This document shows, in pieces, positions 34,235-45,103 of a DNA stretch of 64,000 bases (the first letter of the stretch is position 1; each line of letters starts with the position of its first letter). The notes under the pieces are model-generated. The model was not told the origin of the DNA. It saw only the letters and a program-made list of their open reading frames with translations, and did not search any database. The stretch spans positions 62,001 through 126,000 of the forward strand of contig SEMN01000888.1 of the NCBI GenBank assembly GCA_005408345.1, given 5' to 3'. This stretch comes from Macquaria australasica (Eukaryota; Chordata; Actinopteri; Centrarchiformes; Percichthyidae). A program made the position numbers and the translations under genes.

Positions 34235-34345
34235 ACTTCACTGTGACATCATATTTGTCCTGGAAAATCACTTTTTGGCCACCATTTCAGGAACAGAAGG
34301 GGAGATTGTGACCATATTTCACAGTTCTGCACAGACATGGATGTT

Positions 34346-35418
34346 AACTGTTTTAACAGTAAATTTGATAGAAACAAATAATAAAAAAATAATTGTTTGA
34401 TGAAGCTGTTTATATGATTGCACCAATCCGATGCTATTTCAGTCATAATTTTACTGTATTTCACATTGTAAATGGTTACAGCATATCTTACAATGTGATA
34501 CAGCAGCGTTTGCGCCAATGCATTTCAAGAATAAAATACACTGAACATCTTAAAGCTGTTTTATCTTAAAGTCGGAAATGAGGCTGTGATGCACCGGATT
34601 AGTGAGCTCTGTTAATCCGAAGACTCTCGCATGAACTGTCAGAATACTGAGTTATAGCCAGCCAGTCAGATGTGTGTAGAGGCGTATGAGGTTACTTTGT
34701 AGCAGCCTGGTGTCATTTGCACGTGATTTAATAAAGGTGATGAACATGGTGGAAGGCCATTTTTAATTGTACTGCGCTCTGACACGGCATGCTGCAGATG
34801 TAGCAACATATCTGTGCTGCTGCCTTCAGTCGGCTGCAGGGATTGAATGAACTGAAGGAGAAGCTTTTCATACAATATAAAGCAGCTGTGGACAACGGAT
34901 ACTGTCAGAATTAATCACAATAATTTGTAGGTAAATGCAGACTACTTTACCGGCATTCCTTCTTTAACCACATTAAATGTTATTTTTTGATGTTGATTTA
35001 AATGACTTTAAAATATTAATTTTGGGCCGTCATTTCCTCCTCATTTCCCTTATTCTGGTCTCTTTTACTTCATCCTCTTCTTGACATTGTATTTTATAGC
35101 CAACAACATGACCACTTGCACTCTTCTGATAACAATTAACTTGGTTCCAAGGAGTCAGCAAAGATTTTTCCTCTTTCTCTGTCAATGGACATTTTCTTCT
35201 TGCTGATGTGAGCACTCTGCTGTGTGTGAGAGAGCGAGAACTGATGTGATGGTCTGTAATTCTGTGTATTTCCGTGTGTCTGTCCGAGTGTCAATCTATA
35301 ACTCGTGTGTGTGTGTTAGTGTGTTTGTGTGATAGCCAAGCAGCTGAGGGAGATGGCAGCCTGTCTGTCTCTGTTAGCATCTTTACTTTGCCAAGGCTGC
35401 CCTGACTTAGAGCCTACA

Positions 35419-35421
<3 letters not shown>
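34346..35421. other. unique sequence, no gene seen
   Basis: Noncoding; nothing bounded. Short TG strings at 35300-35335. Confidence 0.5.
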
Positions 35422-35452
<31 letters not shown>

Positions 35453-35614
35453 ACTGACACTCCAACAGACACTGACATACATCAGTACAATCTTGTACAC
35501 ATATAGACGTCAACACACACATGCAGAGCTTCACTTTGACGTGAGCACATCAACATTCACTAGTAATTACAGATTGTGACATAAACATGCGCACACACAC
35601 ACACACACACACAC
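35422..35614. repeat. two CA microsatellites
   Basis: (CA)n at 35422-35450 and 35592-35614, separated by CA-rich unique sequence. Confidence 0.95.
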
Positions 35615-36600
35615 AGACACACAGACAAACATGAGCACTTACACGTTCTATTACTAAAGGAAAATTCCATCATTTTACAACTTTGGCCACTGTTGTTATG
35701 AATTATGAAAACATGTACTCACCAATGTCATTGCTGAGTGTTAGATAGAATGGAGTATTGAGAACCGGGTTTTGAATTGGAACTAGTTCCAAACTTATTA
35801 GAACTGGAGATTTGCTTTTTGATTGTAACTATTGATTCCTAAAAGCAAGGTTTGGACCTGTTACAGTTCCCTCTCTCTCACTGGTTGATTGTCAACAACA
35901 ATGCACTTTTATAAATGTTTGATTATTTAAAAGCTAGCTTTGGCTGCCCTGTAACACACTTACACACACTTAGCATATTGATTTTTTGATTTTCTCACTG
36001 AATATTACTCCAAATCAGCAGTCAGTTTCACTGTCAGCTCCAGAGGATGTAATCATATAGTCTGGAATTGTTTTTGAAATAAGGATTAGCTTCAGTAAAG
36101 CCTCAGTCTGGCTTGACAATTGACTGCAGCATTTAAAGTAAAGCAGCTGAAAACAGGCAGCAGCATCAAACAGTCCACCGTGACCCACACAGGTTCGCTA
36201 AACTGGAATCAAATGTGGAAACTGAGTTTATTTCAGTCACAAATATGACAAAAGCAGTCACACCCACATATCAAAACTCTATATGGAAAATAATGTTCAT
36301 GGTTTGTATTTTAGTCTGTTTACATTAAAGTATGCTTGTGTGTGTGCACACTTGCGTACCTACTTAACAGTGGACTGGTGATCCAACAGGGGACATTTTG
36401 GATGAGATTATGAAGGTCCCCTCTTTGATAGGTAGACATCTAACAGGGTTGAGGTCCTCTCTTGGCATTTTATAAAATAAAAAATGTAAAAAAAAAAAAA
36501 AAAAAAGACCTTCAATAAAAATGTTCTATTTCATTTTTGTTTTTTCCAAATGACTAGAAATAGTTGCCCACACTTGGTCAGTATAGAATGATAGTCCACC
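35615..36600. other. noncoding; possible MITE remnant and poly-A
   Basis: AGAACCGGGTTTTGAATTGG and nearby TTGGAACTAGTTCCAAAC (35760-35795) resemble a fish repeat with GAACCGG termini, but bounds are unclear. An A19 run occupies 36488-36506. No coding signal. Confidence 0.4.
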
Positions 36601-36807
36601 GTTGGTAATGTAGGAATATGTGTGTGTGTGTGTATGAGAGAGTGAGGCTATTGGGAATTTTGTGTTGCGGTGTGTGTCTTTCTTTCTCTGGGCTGCTGCC
36701 ATTGCCCTATTGGCTGTTGGAGGGTGAAATAGCAGGATCACCTTCAGGTAATCATAACGTTAGCTTCCTACACTGCACCCAGTGCTGCAGTGGTCCTGCT
36801 GGGCTCG

Positions 36808-36838
<31 letters not shown>

Positions 36839-37850
36839 CTCATGTGTCTGACTTGCAACCAAATCTGAGTTCAGTGCCCTGGTACTGCGGTAGTCATTCC
36901 TGCCAAGCCACAGCTTTCTGTGTGTGTGCGTGTGTGTGTCTGTGAGTGTGCATGTGTGAGAGACAGAGAGTGAGTGATATAAAGCAAATTTAGCAGGAGA
37001 GGGAGAGACAAAATAGCGTGGAGAAAGCAAAAAAGAGAATGATGCAGAAAACTAATTAGTGAAAAGAAAGATGAGGATAGGCTGTGCTAGCATTTTTGTG
37101 TGTGTGTGTGTGTGAGTGAGACAGAGAAAGAGAGAGAGCCATGAGCAGTGTGTGAAATGCAGAAGGAAGAGTTCAAGTTTGGGAGAAGGAGGAGTTTGTG
37201 TATAAGACAAAGCAAGAGAGGAAGGATAGAGAAAGAAAAATCTAGGTGTGTGTGTATCTACCCTCTGCAGTAGAGGGATAACCTCCTCTTATACTTCCCT
37301 GAATGGGATTCAGTCAACCAGGGCTTATTACACACACACACACACACATTCTGACACAGACAAAAACATGTTTGTTAATGCACACTCATGCTTAATCATT
37401 CTTGCTCTCACACACACAGTTTGGCGGGAAACACTGCTGCAGTATCAGGGTGCTGATGTCAAGTTATGACACACACACACAAACGCACACAATGATGCCA
37501 CAATCTGTCTGATACTGTCTCGCATACTATCATTTTGTCGGACACATATACACACTCGCACACACACATACGCACACAGTTGTAATTGGGCACGTTTAAT
37601 CTAATTTCTACACCTTCACAGAACACACACACACACAAACACAGATGCACACAGATGCACACACAGACATACAAGTCAAATCCAAATAACTGGTTATACA
37701 TACACACATGCTAAGACAACACAACACACGTTATCATACACAGGTGCTTATTTGCATACAGACCATCTCTCTCTCTCTCTCTCACTCACTCACACTCACT
37801 CACTCTCACACTCACACACACACACACACACACTGTATGCATCAGTAAAG
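36601..37850. repeat. simple-repeat belt with Z-DNA-prone TG/CG segment
   Basis: GT runs at ~36619-36633, (TG)n running directly into CGCGCGC at 36809-36839, TG at ~36920-36940 and 37097-37114, CA at 37331-37348, CA-rich DNA at 37468-37670, then CT and CA runs at 37767-37833. Between them lie purine-rich unique bits. Frames over this belt are artefacts. Confidence 0.9.
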
Positions 37851-40044
37851 AGAACTCTGCCTTTAGGATTAGTTGTGGTAATATCTCCACAAAAGCCTGG
37901 GAAATGGAAAGCTCTTCTGAGGGAAAGTTACCGTGAACACTTTCCCCCCCCAGAAAATCACTCTTTCCCCCCAAGAAAATCACTCCAGAATACAGAAATA
38001 CATAGAGAGGGAGGGTGACAAAAAGAGAGAGAGAGAGCCCTGGCTTCCCTTTTCACATACAAATCCACTAAACCGGCACTTACAGTCTCCGTCATTACAG
38101 AAAGATATAAAATGTCAGTTAATGAATGTGTGAATTAGTGAATGAATGAGTGATGAATAAGGGGTAACACAACACTGAAGGAGAAATGCACCATATCAAA
38201 GAATAAATTCAAAAGAAAACTCATAAGTACTGGACTTTTAGATTTAAAAGGTTTCTTTCTTTTCCATATAGCTGAAAGAGGAGAGAATAGCACTAACACG
38301 GCCAGAGTAAGGAGTTGTACTCCCCCATGGCTCTGCCCATATGAGCTTCATGGTACCGCGAGACTCTTTGGATAAAAGCCTCCACCAATTGGCACATTAT
38401 CTTGTGTCGAGTTAGCCAGAGAAAGCGAATATGACAAATGTATCCCTGGGAAATAAGTCTTTGATCATTGCACCAAGAGACGGAGAGTGAGAGAAAGGAG
38501 AAGGAGAAAGAGAAAAGGGGGGAAAAAGCTGAGGTTAGCCTAATTGAAATGCAAACCACCAAACAGACTGTAACCTCAATAAGGCTGCAGAATTTAAGAC
38601 CGTGATGAGAGAATGAATGGATGGAGAGGTGAAATAAACTAATAGTGAAACGGAATAACTTTTGCTTTTGGAGCTTGTCCTTCATCACCATATATATATA
38701 TATATGAGAGAGAGAGAGAAGGAAATGAAAGAAAGAGCCGAGGGGCTAGCAACGTTGAATGCATATATGAAAGAGTTAAAAGGTGGGAGAGAGGTGGATA
38801 GAAAAATAACAAACTGGTTCACCTCATTAAAATGCAAATCCGCCAAACATACAGTAAGGTTATCAACAAGAGGTTGAATAAATGAACAGATGATAGAACA
38901 GAAGAAGGAGAAAGACAAAATGGGTCAGTGACAGTAAGAGAAATATTATCACATCCTCCCTGGCCAATAATCCTTTCAACACTGAAACCAAGAATTAAGT
39001 GAGAGAAGGAAGCCAGGAGCTCAAAACCTCATTGAAATGTAAAACCATCAAAACAAAACCTCTCTAATGAAACTGAATTCAAGTTAGGACTAAGAGTTCT
39101 GCTTAAAGCTTGAGCAGTTGTACTAATTGGGTTGGTAAATAATTTGGAGTGTATGATCCTCAATAACATCCCGGTTTTGATTCAACTAGTCTATTTATTT
39201 CACATTTATTTAAGAGGAAATTCTTTAAGACTGTTCAATTAAAATTATCACAGTATCACAAAGGAGAAAAATAATTAAAAACACCTCAACTAGTCGTCCC
39301 CTCACAGCCTTATAATAGTCATAAAAAGTGAGATTTAACACTAATGTGTTGTGTGCTTTGTCATTGTTTAGCATACTTGTTGTTGTTTTACCTTGCTTTT
39401 TCTACATTTATATAGTGTTTCTTAGTAATAAGTTGTCCTGGTATGCTACAATCATTAACATGCCTGATCAATCATCTCAATACCTCTGCACCACAGAGGT
39501 TTTTATGTTGCACTTCCTGCAGTTGCATTACCTCTCTTCACCCTTCATTGGTTAAAAAAATGCAATCACACGAGCATGAAGAGCAATAACAGAGGGAAGG
39601 GGAGTGAATAAGAGGGATGAGGGTTATCATCACCAGCACACAGGCTCACTATACAGCAGCGCTGCTTTCAAAAAAATGGAGGAAAATATACCAAATGTAT
39701 GCTCCAAAATTCATCAGCATAAATAGTTTCTTTCACCTCCTTCTCAGCTGCTTGAATGCCACCTGACCTCTCTCACAGTTGGGGAAATCTGGGGGACTAG
39801 AAACCATAACATCACTACTGATAAGATGGAGAATAATACAGAATCCCACAGAACTTTCTGAAGCAGTGGCAATGTAAATCATGATTATGTAGAGTCAAAC
39901 TAAAGTAAAACAAAAGATCCTGTGATGTTCAGATGCAAGATACAGTATCGGTTAATACCCCCCAAAATATTATAATTTTAAAATAAAGACCTAATGATCC
40001 TAAAGAAAAGACAATGAAAACACAATACACAGTGTTGGATTAGT
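37851..40044. other. noncoding; purine-rich block and (TA)n
   Basis: A purine-rich plus strand at 38470-38525 and 38700-38800, (AT)7 at 38691-38704 followed by GAGAGAG, and short repeated phrases such as CATTGAAATG / CATTAAAATGCAAATCCGCC at 38545-38850 and 39028 hint at old duplication. No gene. Confidence 0.45.
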
Positions 40045-40235
40045 TAAAGCAGTAATTGATAAAATTGCAAGACTTAAAAACCAAAACAATGAGCTGAAAG
40101 GTGCTAAAGAGCCGAGGGGCACTGCAGGTTCAGTTGATATTTCCCTGTTGGTTCGTCACGACTAGCGACGCCTTTCACTTTATATTTAGTCATTTCATCT
40201 GTTGTTATTATGAATATTGATCAGTGCAGCTTTAA
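40045..40235. mobile_element. percomorph interspersed repeat fragment
   Basis: GAGGGGCACTGCAGGTTCAG, TTGATATTTCCCTGTTGGTT, GCGACGCCTTTCACTTTATA and ATTGATCAGTGCAGCTTTAA form a block I recognise from fish repeats. No inverted ends or ORF are visible. Confidence 0.45.
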
Positions 40236-41167
40236 CAATATATAAATCCAAACACCACAGGATTCTATGGGAAAACAAACTTGTGACTGTGTTTTCAATT
40301 TCTCAGATTCAAGTTTGTGTCTTTTTGATAAGCTGAGATGAGCAAGAAAGGGATATGTAACCCAGACGCAGCAGTGTGGCCCTTTTTAGCCTAATTGTTT
40401 CTGGAAAACAGTGGAGTTCTACAGCACTGAGGCATAAGCTCAGGATGTGGTTCCATAGACAGAACTTGGTATGAGTAATAGCAGGATAAATGCATTGTTG
40501 GTTTTGGTCTCTTCAGGGGAACTGTTGATGATAAGATAAGATAATACCAGCATTATCCATAATGTTCTCCAGGTCTGATTTGTATTCCCCAAATGAATAC
40601 ATAATAATCTGAGGTACATTTCAACAGAAATTTGCCATCCTTTGATAAATATCCTACTGAAGTATTTTTGTAATCTGTCATCCTCTGTTACTGTTGGATG
40701 AAAATGTTAGTTTCCCACCTTTTATTTGAATGAATGAGCAGCGATGAGCAGTCTGATGTAGACATACAGATTGTTCCATTAATTATGGATACACTGAGCA
40801 ATGAGCCCTACGCTCTGTCGCCTCCATGAATGCTTATGTTTGGAAGACAGAAGGTGTTAGTTTGTGTTGCATCTCATCAGGCAATCTGCACGTTGATGTA
40901 AAGTCAATGAATAAGTAATGGCAGATGTTAGCGTCTGTCCCAGTTGTTACACTGTGGTTTTCCTGGCTTTCACAGAGATTCAGGTGGAAGCATAGCTGAA
41001 AGTTTGTTCCCACTTTCATCTGATAACAACAGATGGCAAATAAATCAAGAGTTTAGGGTTTTCTGGGAAAATGAGGATTTAGTGAGTGCATGACCACTTT
41101 TAGAAAAAAAAAAAGAGGCTGTAAGACGTTAATACTTTTGGGAATTGTTCCAGTAAAATGCTCCTGT
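40236..41167. other. unique sequence, no gene seen
   Basis: Noncoding; GATAAGATAAGATAATACC at ~40529 is a short tandem. Nothing else bounded. Confidence 0.5.
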
Positions 41168-41601
41168 TGTCATGATCCCAAGGACTGGTGTACACTGTTT
41201 TGTTCTGTTTCCTGTTTTATTTTGAAGGTCTGTTCTTGGTTCATGGTTTTGATTTACTCCCTGTCTTTGTTCTGTTTTCCACCAGTTTGATTAGGTTCAC
41301 CTGTGTCTTGTCTCTCACCTGTTTCTTGTTTCCTCGTTGTCTCTCGTATTTATACCAGCCCCTTTCTTTTGTTCTTTGTCGAGTCATTGTTGCTGTTGTT
41401 GGTGGTGGTGGTGTGTGATGTTCCTCGTGATCTTCTCGTGTCGCGTTGCGTTCCTGGTGTTCCCCTGCGAGTCAGTTCTCGCTATTGTAAGTTTTTTTCC
41501 TTGAAGTTAAAATAAACCTTTGGACTCTTCAGCCTCCTCGCCTGCCTGCATCTGTCTGCATTTGGGTCCTCTCCCTGCTTCCCTAATGGCTTGTCGTGGC
41601 A
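41168..41601 (+). mobile_element. probable solo LTR (Ty3/gypsy-like), ~434 bp
   Basis: The unit starts TGTCATGATC and ends TGTCGTGGCA, the TG...CA ends of an LTR. In order it holds a pyrimidine-rich U3-like region with TTCACCTGTGTCTTGTCTC, a TATA-like TATTTATACC (~41347), a polyadenylation signal AATAAA (41511-41516) and a U5-like end with CTTTGGACTCTTC and GCATTTGGGTCCTCTCC. This is typical of teleost gypsy-type LTRs. No second LTR, primer-binding site or pol gene is within reach, so it is solo. A five-base target duplication is not apparent (CCTGT versus GAGCT), so bounds may be off by a few bases. Confidence 0.6.
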
Positions 41602-42835
41602 GAGCTGCCTCGAAGGCATTTCTTAACACCTGTTCCCTTTCAAAAGAAGACTTCTTACTGCTAATTCTTAATCTACAGTAACACTTTTATTTTATTTGAT
41701 CATACATACATTTTATTGGGCCGCAGAAGCATTTATTTAATCTTCTGTGATGTGAGTTGACCCTTGGTCTTGTTACTTGTCAAATGCACTATTAATTTGG
41801 TGGCATGTCAGTCGGTCAGAAAGTTGGTTTCTCAGTGTTATGACCTCAGCTCAAAGGAGGCAAAATAGGTGAGTCACAACTTTAACTTGCAAAATAAGAC
41901 TTTAAAAAATTAAAAATGAATTGAAGACTATTAAAAACGTGGAGGGTGAAAACGCTATTGCTGCAATGCAGGCTGGAATGCGAGAGAGAGAAGGGTTGGG
42001 TCTTAAAGGGTTTTAAAAGGGCTTCCAGCAGGTGCCAGAAATCCGTTTATGGTGGCAGTAGGTGTTCAATATCACCTGCAAGACAACCCAGTTGACACTG
42101 GAAGTAAGATAAAATCAGCTTGTCGTCTGTGCCTCACTTTTTGGAGTTTTCTGGAAATGCAGCTCGCGCATGTTAGCGATGTGACACAGTGTGGAACTCA
42201 GATCAGAGTTGCGAGCCATGCAGCTGTTGAGATTGAAAAGCAGCTTATGGTGTGCCACTCCTTTAGTGGTATATGCTGATTCTGAGTGGTATGTCACTGT
42301 AGGTTGTTGGTACACTGCTGCCATTCTACCGGCTTGTGGCACTTGTAAACGGTATGCCGCTCATGTTCTACTTCTCACTGGCATATACCAGTTCTTATTG
42401 CTATATTCTATTCTTTCAGGACCATAAAATGATTACTGTTGCTGTTGTTGACTAAAGCCAAAATCGCTGAATGAAATGTCAAGTTTTGCAGTATTAACTA
42501 CATTGACTATTAGATCAGTTGATGCTACTCCCCCTGGGGCAGCAACAGTTGTTTCCCTGTCTGAACATTCAACGAGTCAGCTGGTCTGTCAACAAGCCAG
42601 TATAATGGAGACAGAGGTTGTTTCATTATTAAAGAGTAATTCATTCACATTGAATTGAAATGCAAATGGCCCTAAAGTTTAGGGTCAGCACGGTGTATAA
42701 ACTATATCAAGTGTGACACAGTCAGTCAGACTGTAAGCTTGTTGCAGTGTGTCTGTTGCATTATTAAAGTGCTTTTTGCAGCCTGTTACTATCGCTGATA
42801 CAGACAGCCCGGGGCTACAGTATGTTTTAGAGCAG
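41602..42835. other. unique sequence, no gene seen
   Basis: Noncoding. The 76-codon plus frame at 42049-42279 has no domain. No repeats apart from short strings. Confidence 0.5.
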
Positions 42836-43550
42836 ATGGAGAAGGGAAGGAGGGAGGGAGGGAGGGAGGGAGGGAGGAAAGAGGTGGAAAAATGGAAAGA
42901 AAAATGCAGATACACTCGAATCCCTCTGGTTCACAGGGTCTACAAACAGGGTGAAAAAAAAAGGATTGAAAAAGGTACAAAGAAAGGTAAGGTTAAAATT
43001 AGCTTGAGGCTGTATGTTAATGCTGGGAGGGATGGAGGGATGAAGAAGAGGTGGTGGGGAAAGAGAAACAAAAACCAGAAAAGAAAAAAAAAAGATCGTT
43101 TGGGGGTGGAGGAAAACGAAGGTTAAGAGGAAGTTGTTGGAGGAAAAAGAGAGAATGGAAGGAGAGATATAGAGAACAAAGAATGGGTTGAAGCAATGCA
43201 GGTATGGAGAGCGAAGAGAGAGGTGGAAGAAAAAATGTATATATAAAGGGGAGAGAAGGAGGGAGGGATGTTGAAGGGAGGGAATGTAAAGAGAAGGGAA
43301 GATGAAGAACAAACAAGGGGGGAATGAAGGGCAAAAGGGAAGAGGGGATAGAAGAGAAAAGAAATGAAATTAGCCTCAGCTTGTATGTTCAGAGAGAGGG
43401 AAGGAGGAGAGAAGTGAGAGAAAGGAGGGAGGGAGAGAAAGATGTTAGTAATTGCTACAGGTTCAGCCAGAGAGGCAGAAGAAAGAGAAGCATTAATAGA
43501 AAGAAAGAAAAATGTAAGAAAGAAGGAAGGCTGAAGGCACTGCATGCTGT
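42836..43550 (+). repeat. ~700-bp polypurine tract with (GGGA)n and internal duplication
   Basis: The plus strand is dominated by A and G throughout, with (GGGA)7 at 42849-42877 and later GGAGGGAGGGA, GAGAGA and GAAGGAGG blocks. Two less purine-rich islands recur ~371 bp apart: AAAATTAGCTTGAGGCTGTA at 42995 and GAAATTAGCCTCAGCTTGTA at 43366. The tract may therefore have grown by duplication of a ~370-bp unit. Minus-strand frames of 100-161 codons rich in Ser, Pro, Leu and Phe are a consequence of the polypyrimidine strand. Mirror-like purine segments can form H-DNA. Confidence 0.85.
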
Positions 43551-43843
43551 TCGTGTTTAACCTGGCCTGGCGCATACTTCAATAAAGCACCGTCTCTATC
43601 TGTCAGAGCCCAGGGCTACACTGTACATCACAGAGAGAGAATAGAGATACAGTATGGGCAGACAGACAGAGAGCAGCAGCAGCAGTGCTCATCGTGGTGA
43701 ATGGAGCAACACGGTGTAACTGTTGTTTGTCTGTTTGTCTCTAGGGAATCTTTAAGTGCTCCGATTCAATCTGCTTCAAGCCGAGCTCCTGGGAATACAC
43801 AACACACACACACACACTTAAAAACACATAAGCAATGCGTCCA

Positions 43844-44598
43844 CAGGGCTGCAACTATGTTTAATATTGATTAGTAGAAAATTAATAATCAAAGCTGTTT
43901 TTCTCTATTTTATATCATTGTAAACTGAATATTTTGGGGGTTTTTTTGGCTGTTTGTTAACTGGTGATGGGCATCTTTCACCATTTTATATCAGTTAATC
44001 AGAAAATAATTGACAGATTACTAGTTGCAGCCCAAATGTCCTCCTCTTTCTGCTCAACTAGTAAATCATATTCCTTATTTATTTTTTTCAATTAATAGCA
44101 AAATGAATTAATCCAACCAATTACTAATGAAAAAAAATAGTTGTTATTTGTGGTTTTATCTTATATTTCGGTTCCAATGTTTAACTGTGGGTGCATTTGT
44201 TTGGCTTTTTTGCCCCAATAAATTACTTTACAATTACTTGACAATCAAAATTGCTACTAATTAATTTATTGTTAATATACTCGATTAACTGATTAAAGTA
44301 ACAATTGAGGTTCAAAGTTAATTCTTGACCTTGGAAACAGTAATTGATAAAACAGTTTCACCACAAGGTCCTTTAGTAACTGTTCTGGAGCTTTCGGCCA
44401 TATCACATGAGCTTCATCAGTAGATGGAGTTTGTCTAGTTGTCACCAAATTGTAGATGAATAGTCAAATTTCCAATTTTTCTGTGCAAGATCTGTTGATG
44501 AAGATCATGTGATATGAATAAAAGCTGCAGAACACCCATTAATTGGACCTTGTGGTGAGATTGTTTTTTCAACAGTAATAATTGGTTGCAGCACTAGT
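43844..44598. mobile_element. hAT-like MITE (GGGCTGCAACTA family), interrupted
   Basis: The left terminus CAGGGCTGCAACTA is at 43844-43857. Candidate right termini are TAGTTGCAGCCC (44022-44033) and GGTTGCAGCACTAG (44584-44597). Interior strings AGAAAATAATTGACAGATTA and AAACTGAATATTTTGG fit a high-copy percomorph hAT-type family with GGGCTGCAACTA...TTGCAGC ends. Two readings are possible: a short copy ending at 44033, or a longer one ending at 44597 that was split by the fold-back element at 44345-44570. No ORF. Confidence 0.6.
44345..44570. mobile_element. fold-back MITE with ~80-bp TIRs and 9-bp flanking repeat
   Basis: The left arm (44345-~44426) and right arm (~44489-44570) are inverted: TCACCACAAGGTCC, GTTCTGSAGCTTT, CATATCACATGA and CTTCATCA pair across a ~62-bp loop. 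AACAGTAAT flanks both sides (44336-44344 and 44571-44579), consistent with an 8-9-bp target duplication and hence hAT-type integration. No coding capacity. Removing the element joins sequence that reads as the right end of the surrounding GGGCTGCAACTA-type MITE. Confidence 0.75.
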
Positions 44599-44855
44599 GT
44601 GCTGGATATGTGCTTTTTTGTGTGTGTGTGTGTAAAATCTATTTAAACATTGTTGATTAATTATTAATGATTTTCCATTAATCAATCAATTGTTAACAGA
44701 TATAAAGCATAATATAGAAAAGCAGCATTCAGTTATTTTACTGGTGTTGCAATTTTAAAACAATACTGATACCCCATACACACGACCTCTTTCAAAGAGT
44801 TACGCATTACTCTGTCAGTCTTCTTTTCCTCAGCTTTATCTCTTGGACACACACA

Positions 44856-44856
<1 letters not shown>

Positions 44857-44913
<57 letters not shown>

Positions 44914-45103
44914 GATATCCTGTCCTCCACCTGTCCTCCATCCTATACCCAGTACCCCAATATGTACTAACACACATTATGAGTATTGGTCCCTGGTGCT
45001 CTGTACTGTTGGTTAGTTTGGTAAATGGTTCAGTGACTGAGAGCGTCTTCACATAGCAGGATGTAATTAAAATTCCCCTGTGTGTGTGTGTGTGTGTGTG
45101 TGT
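44857..45103. repeat. (CA)27 and (TG)12 microsatellites
   Basis: A long CA run with one early interruption (44857-44911) and, ~170 bp on, a TG run (45079-45103). Confidence 0.95.

Larger units (their letters stand above)
33826..34345. repeat. repeat with three imperfect modules bearing nuclear-receptor motifs
   Basis: The module (AAAGGTCAAAGGTCA...CACTGTGAC...TTTTTGGSCATAACTCAAGAA) recurs three times, starting near 33962, 34073 and 34220; spacings of 111 and 147 bp show the copies have diverged. The flanks (GAGGACGATAGCCGTGGCCG, TTTTTGGGTTGTCTGTCCG) match a repeat I know from fish. No reliable ORF. The modules contain perfect hormone-response-type motifs, annotated separately. Confidence 0.7.

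Noticed and set aside
39000..39300. Possible duplicated CATTGAAATG phrases with 38.5-38.9 kb as a tandem array
   Set aside because: Shared strings are short and AT/GA-rich; no consistent period could be established.
42827..43575. Overlapping minus-strand frames of 105-161 codons rich in Ser/Pro/Leu/Phe
   Set aside because: They arise because a polypyrimidine strand rarely contains stop codons; several frames are open at once, which a real gene would not show.
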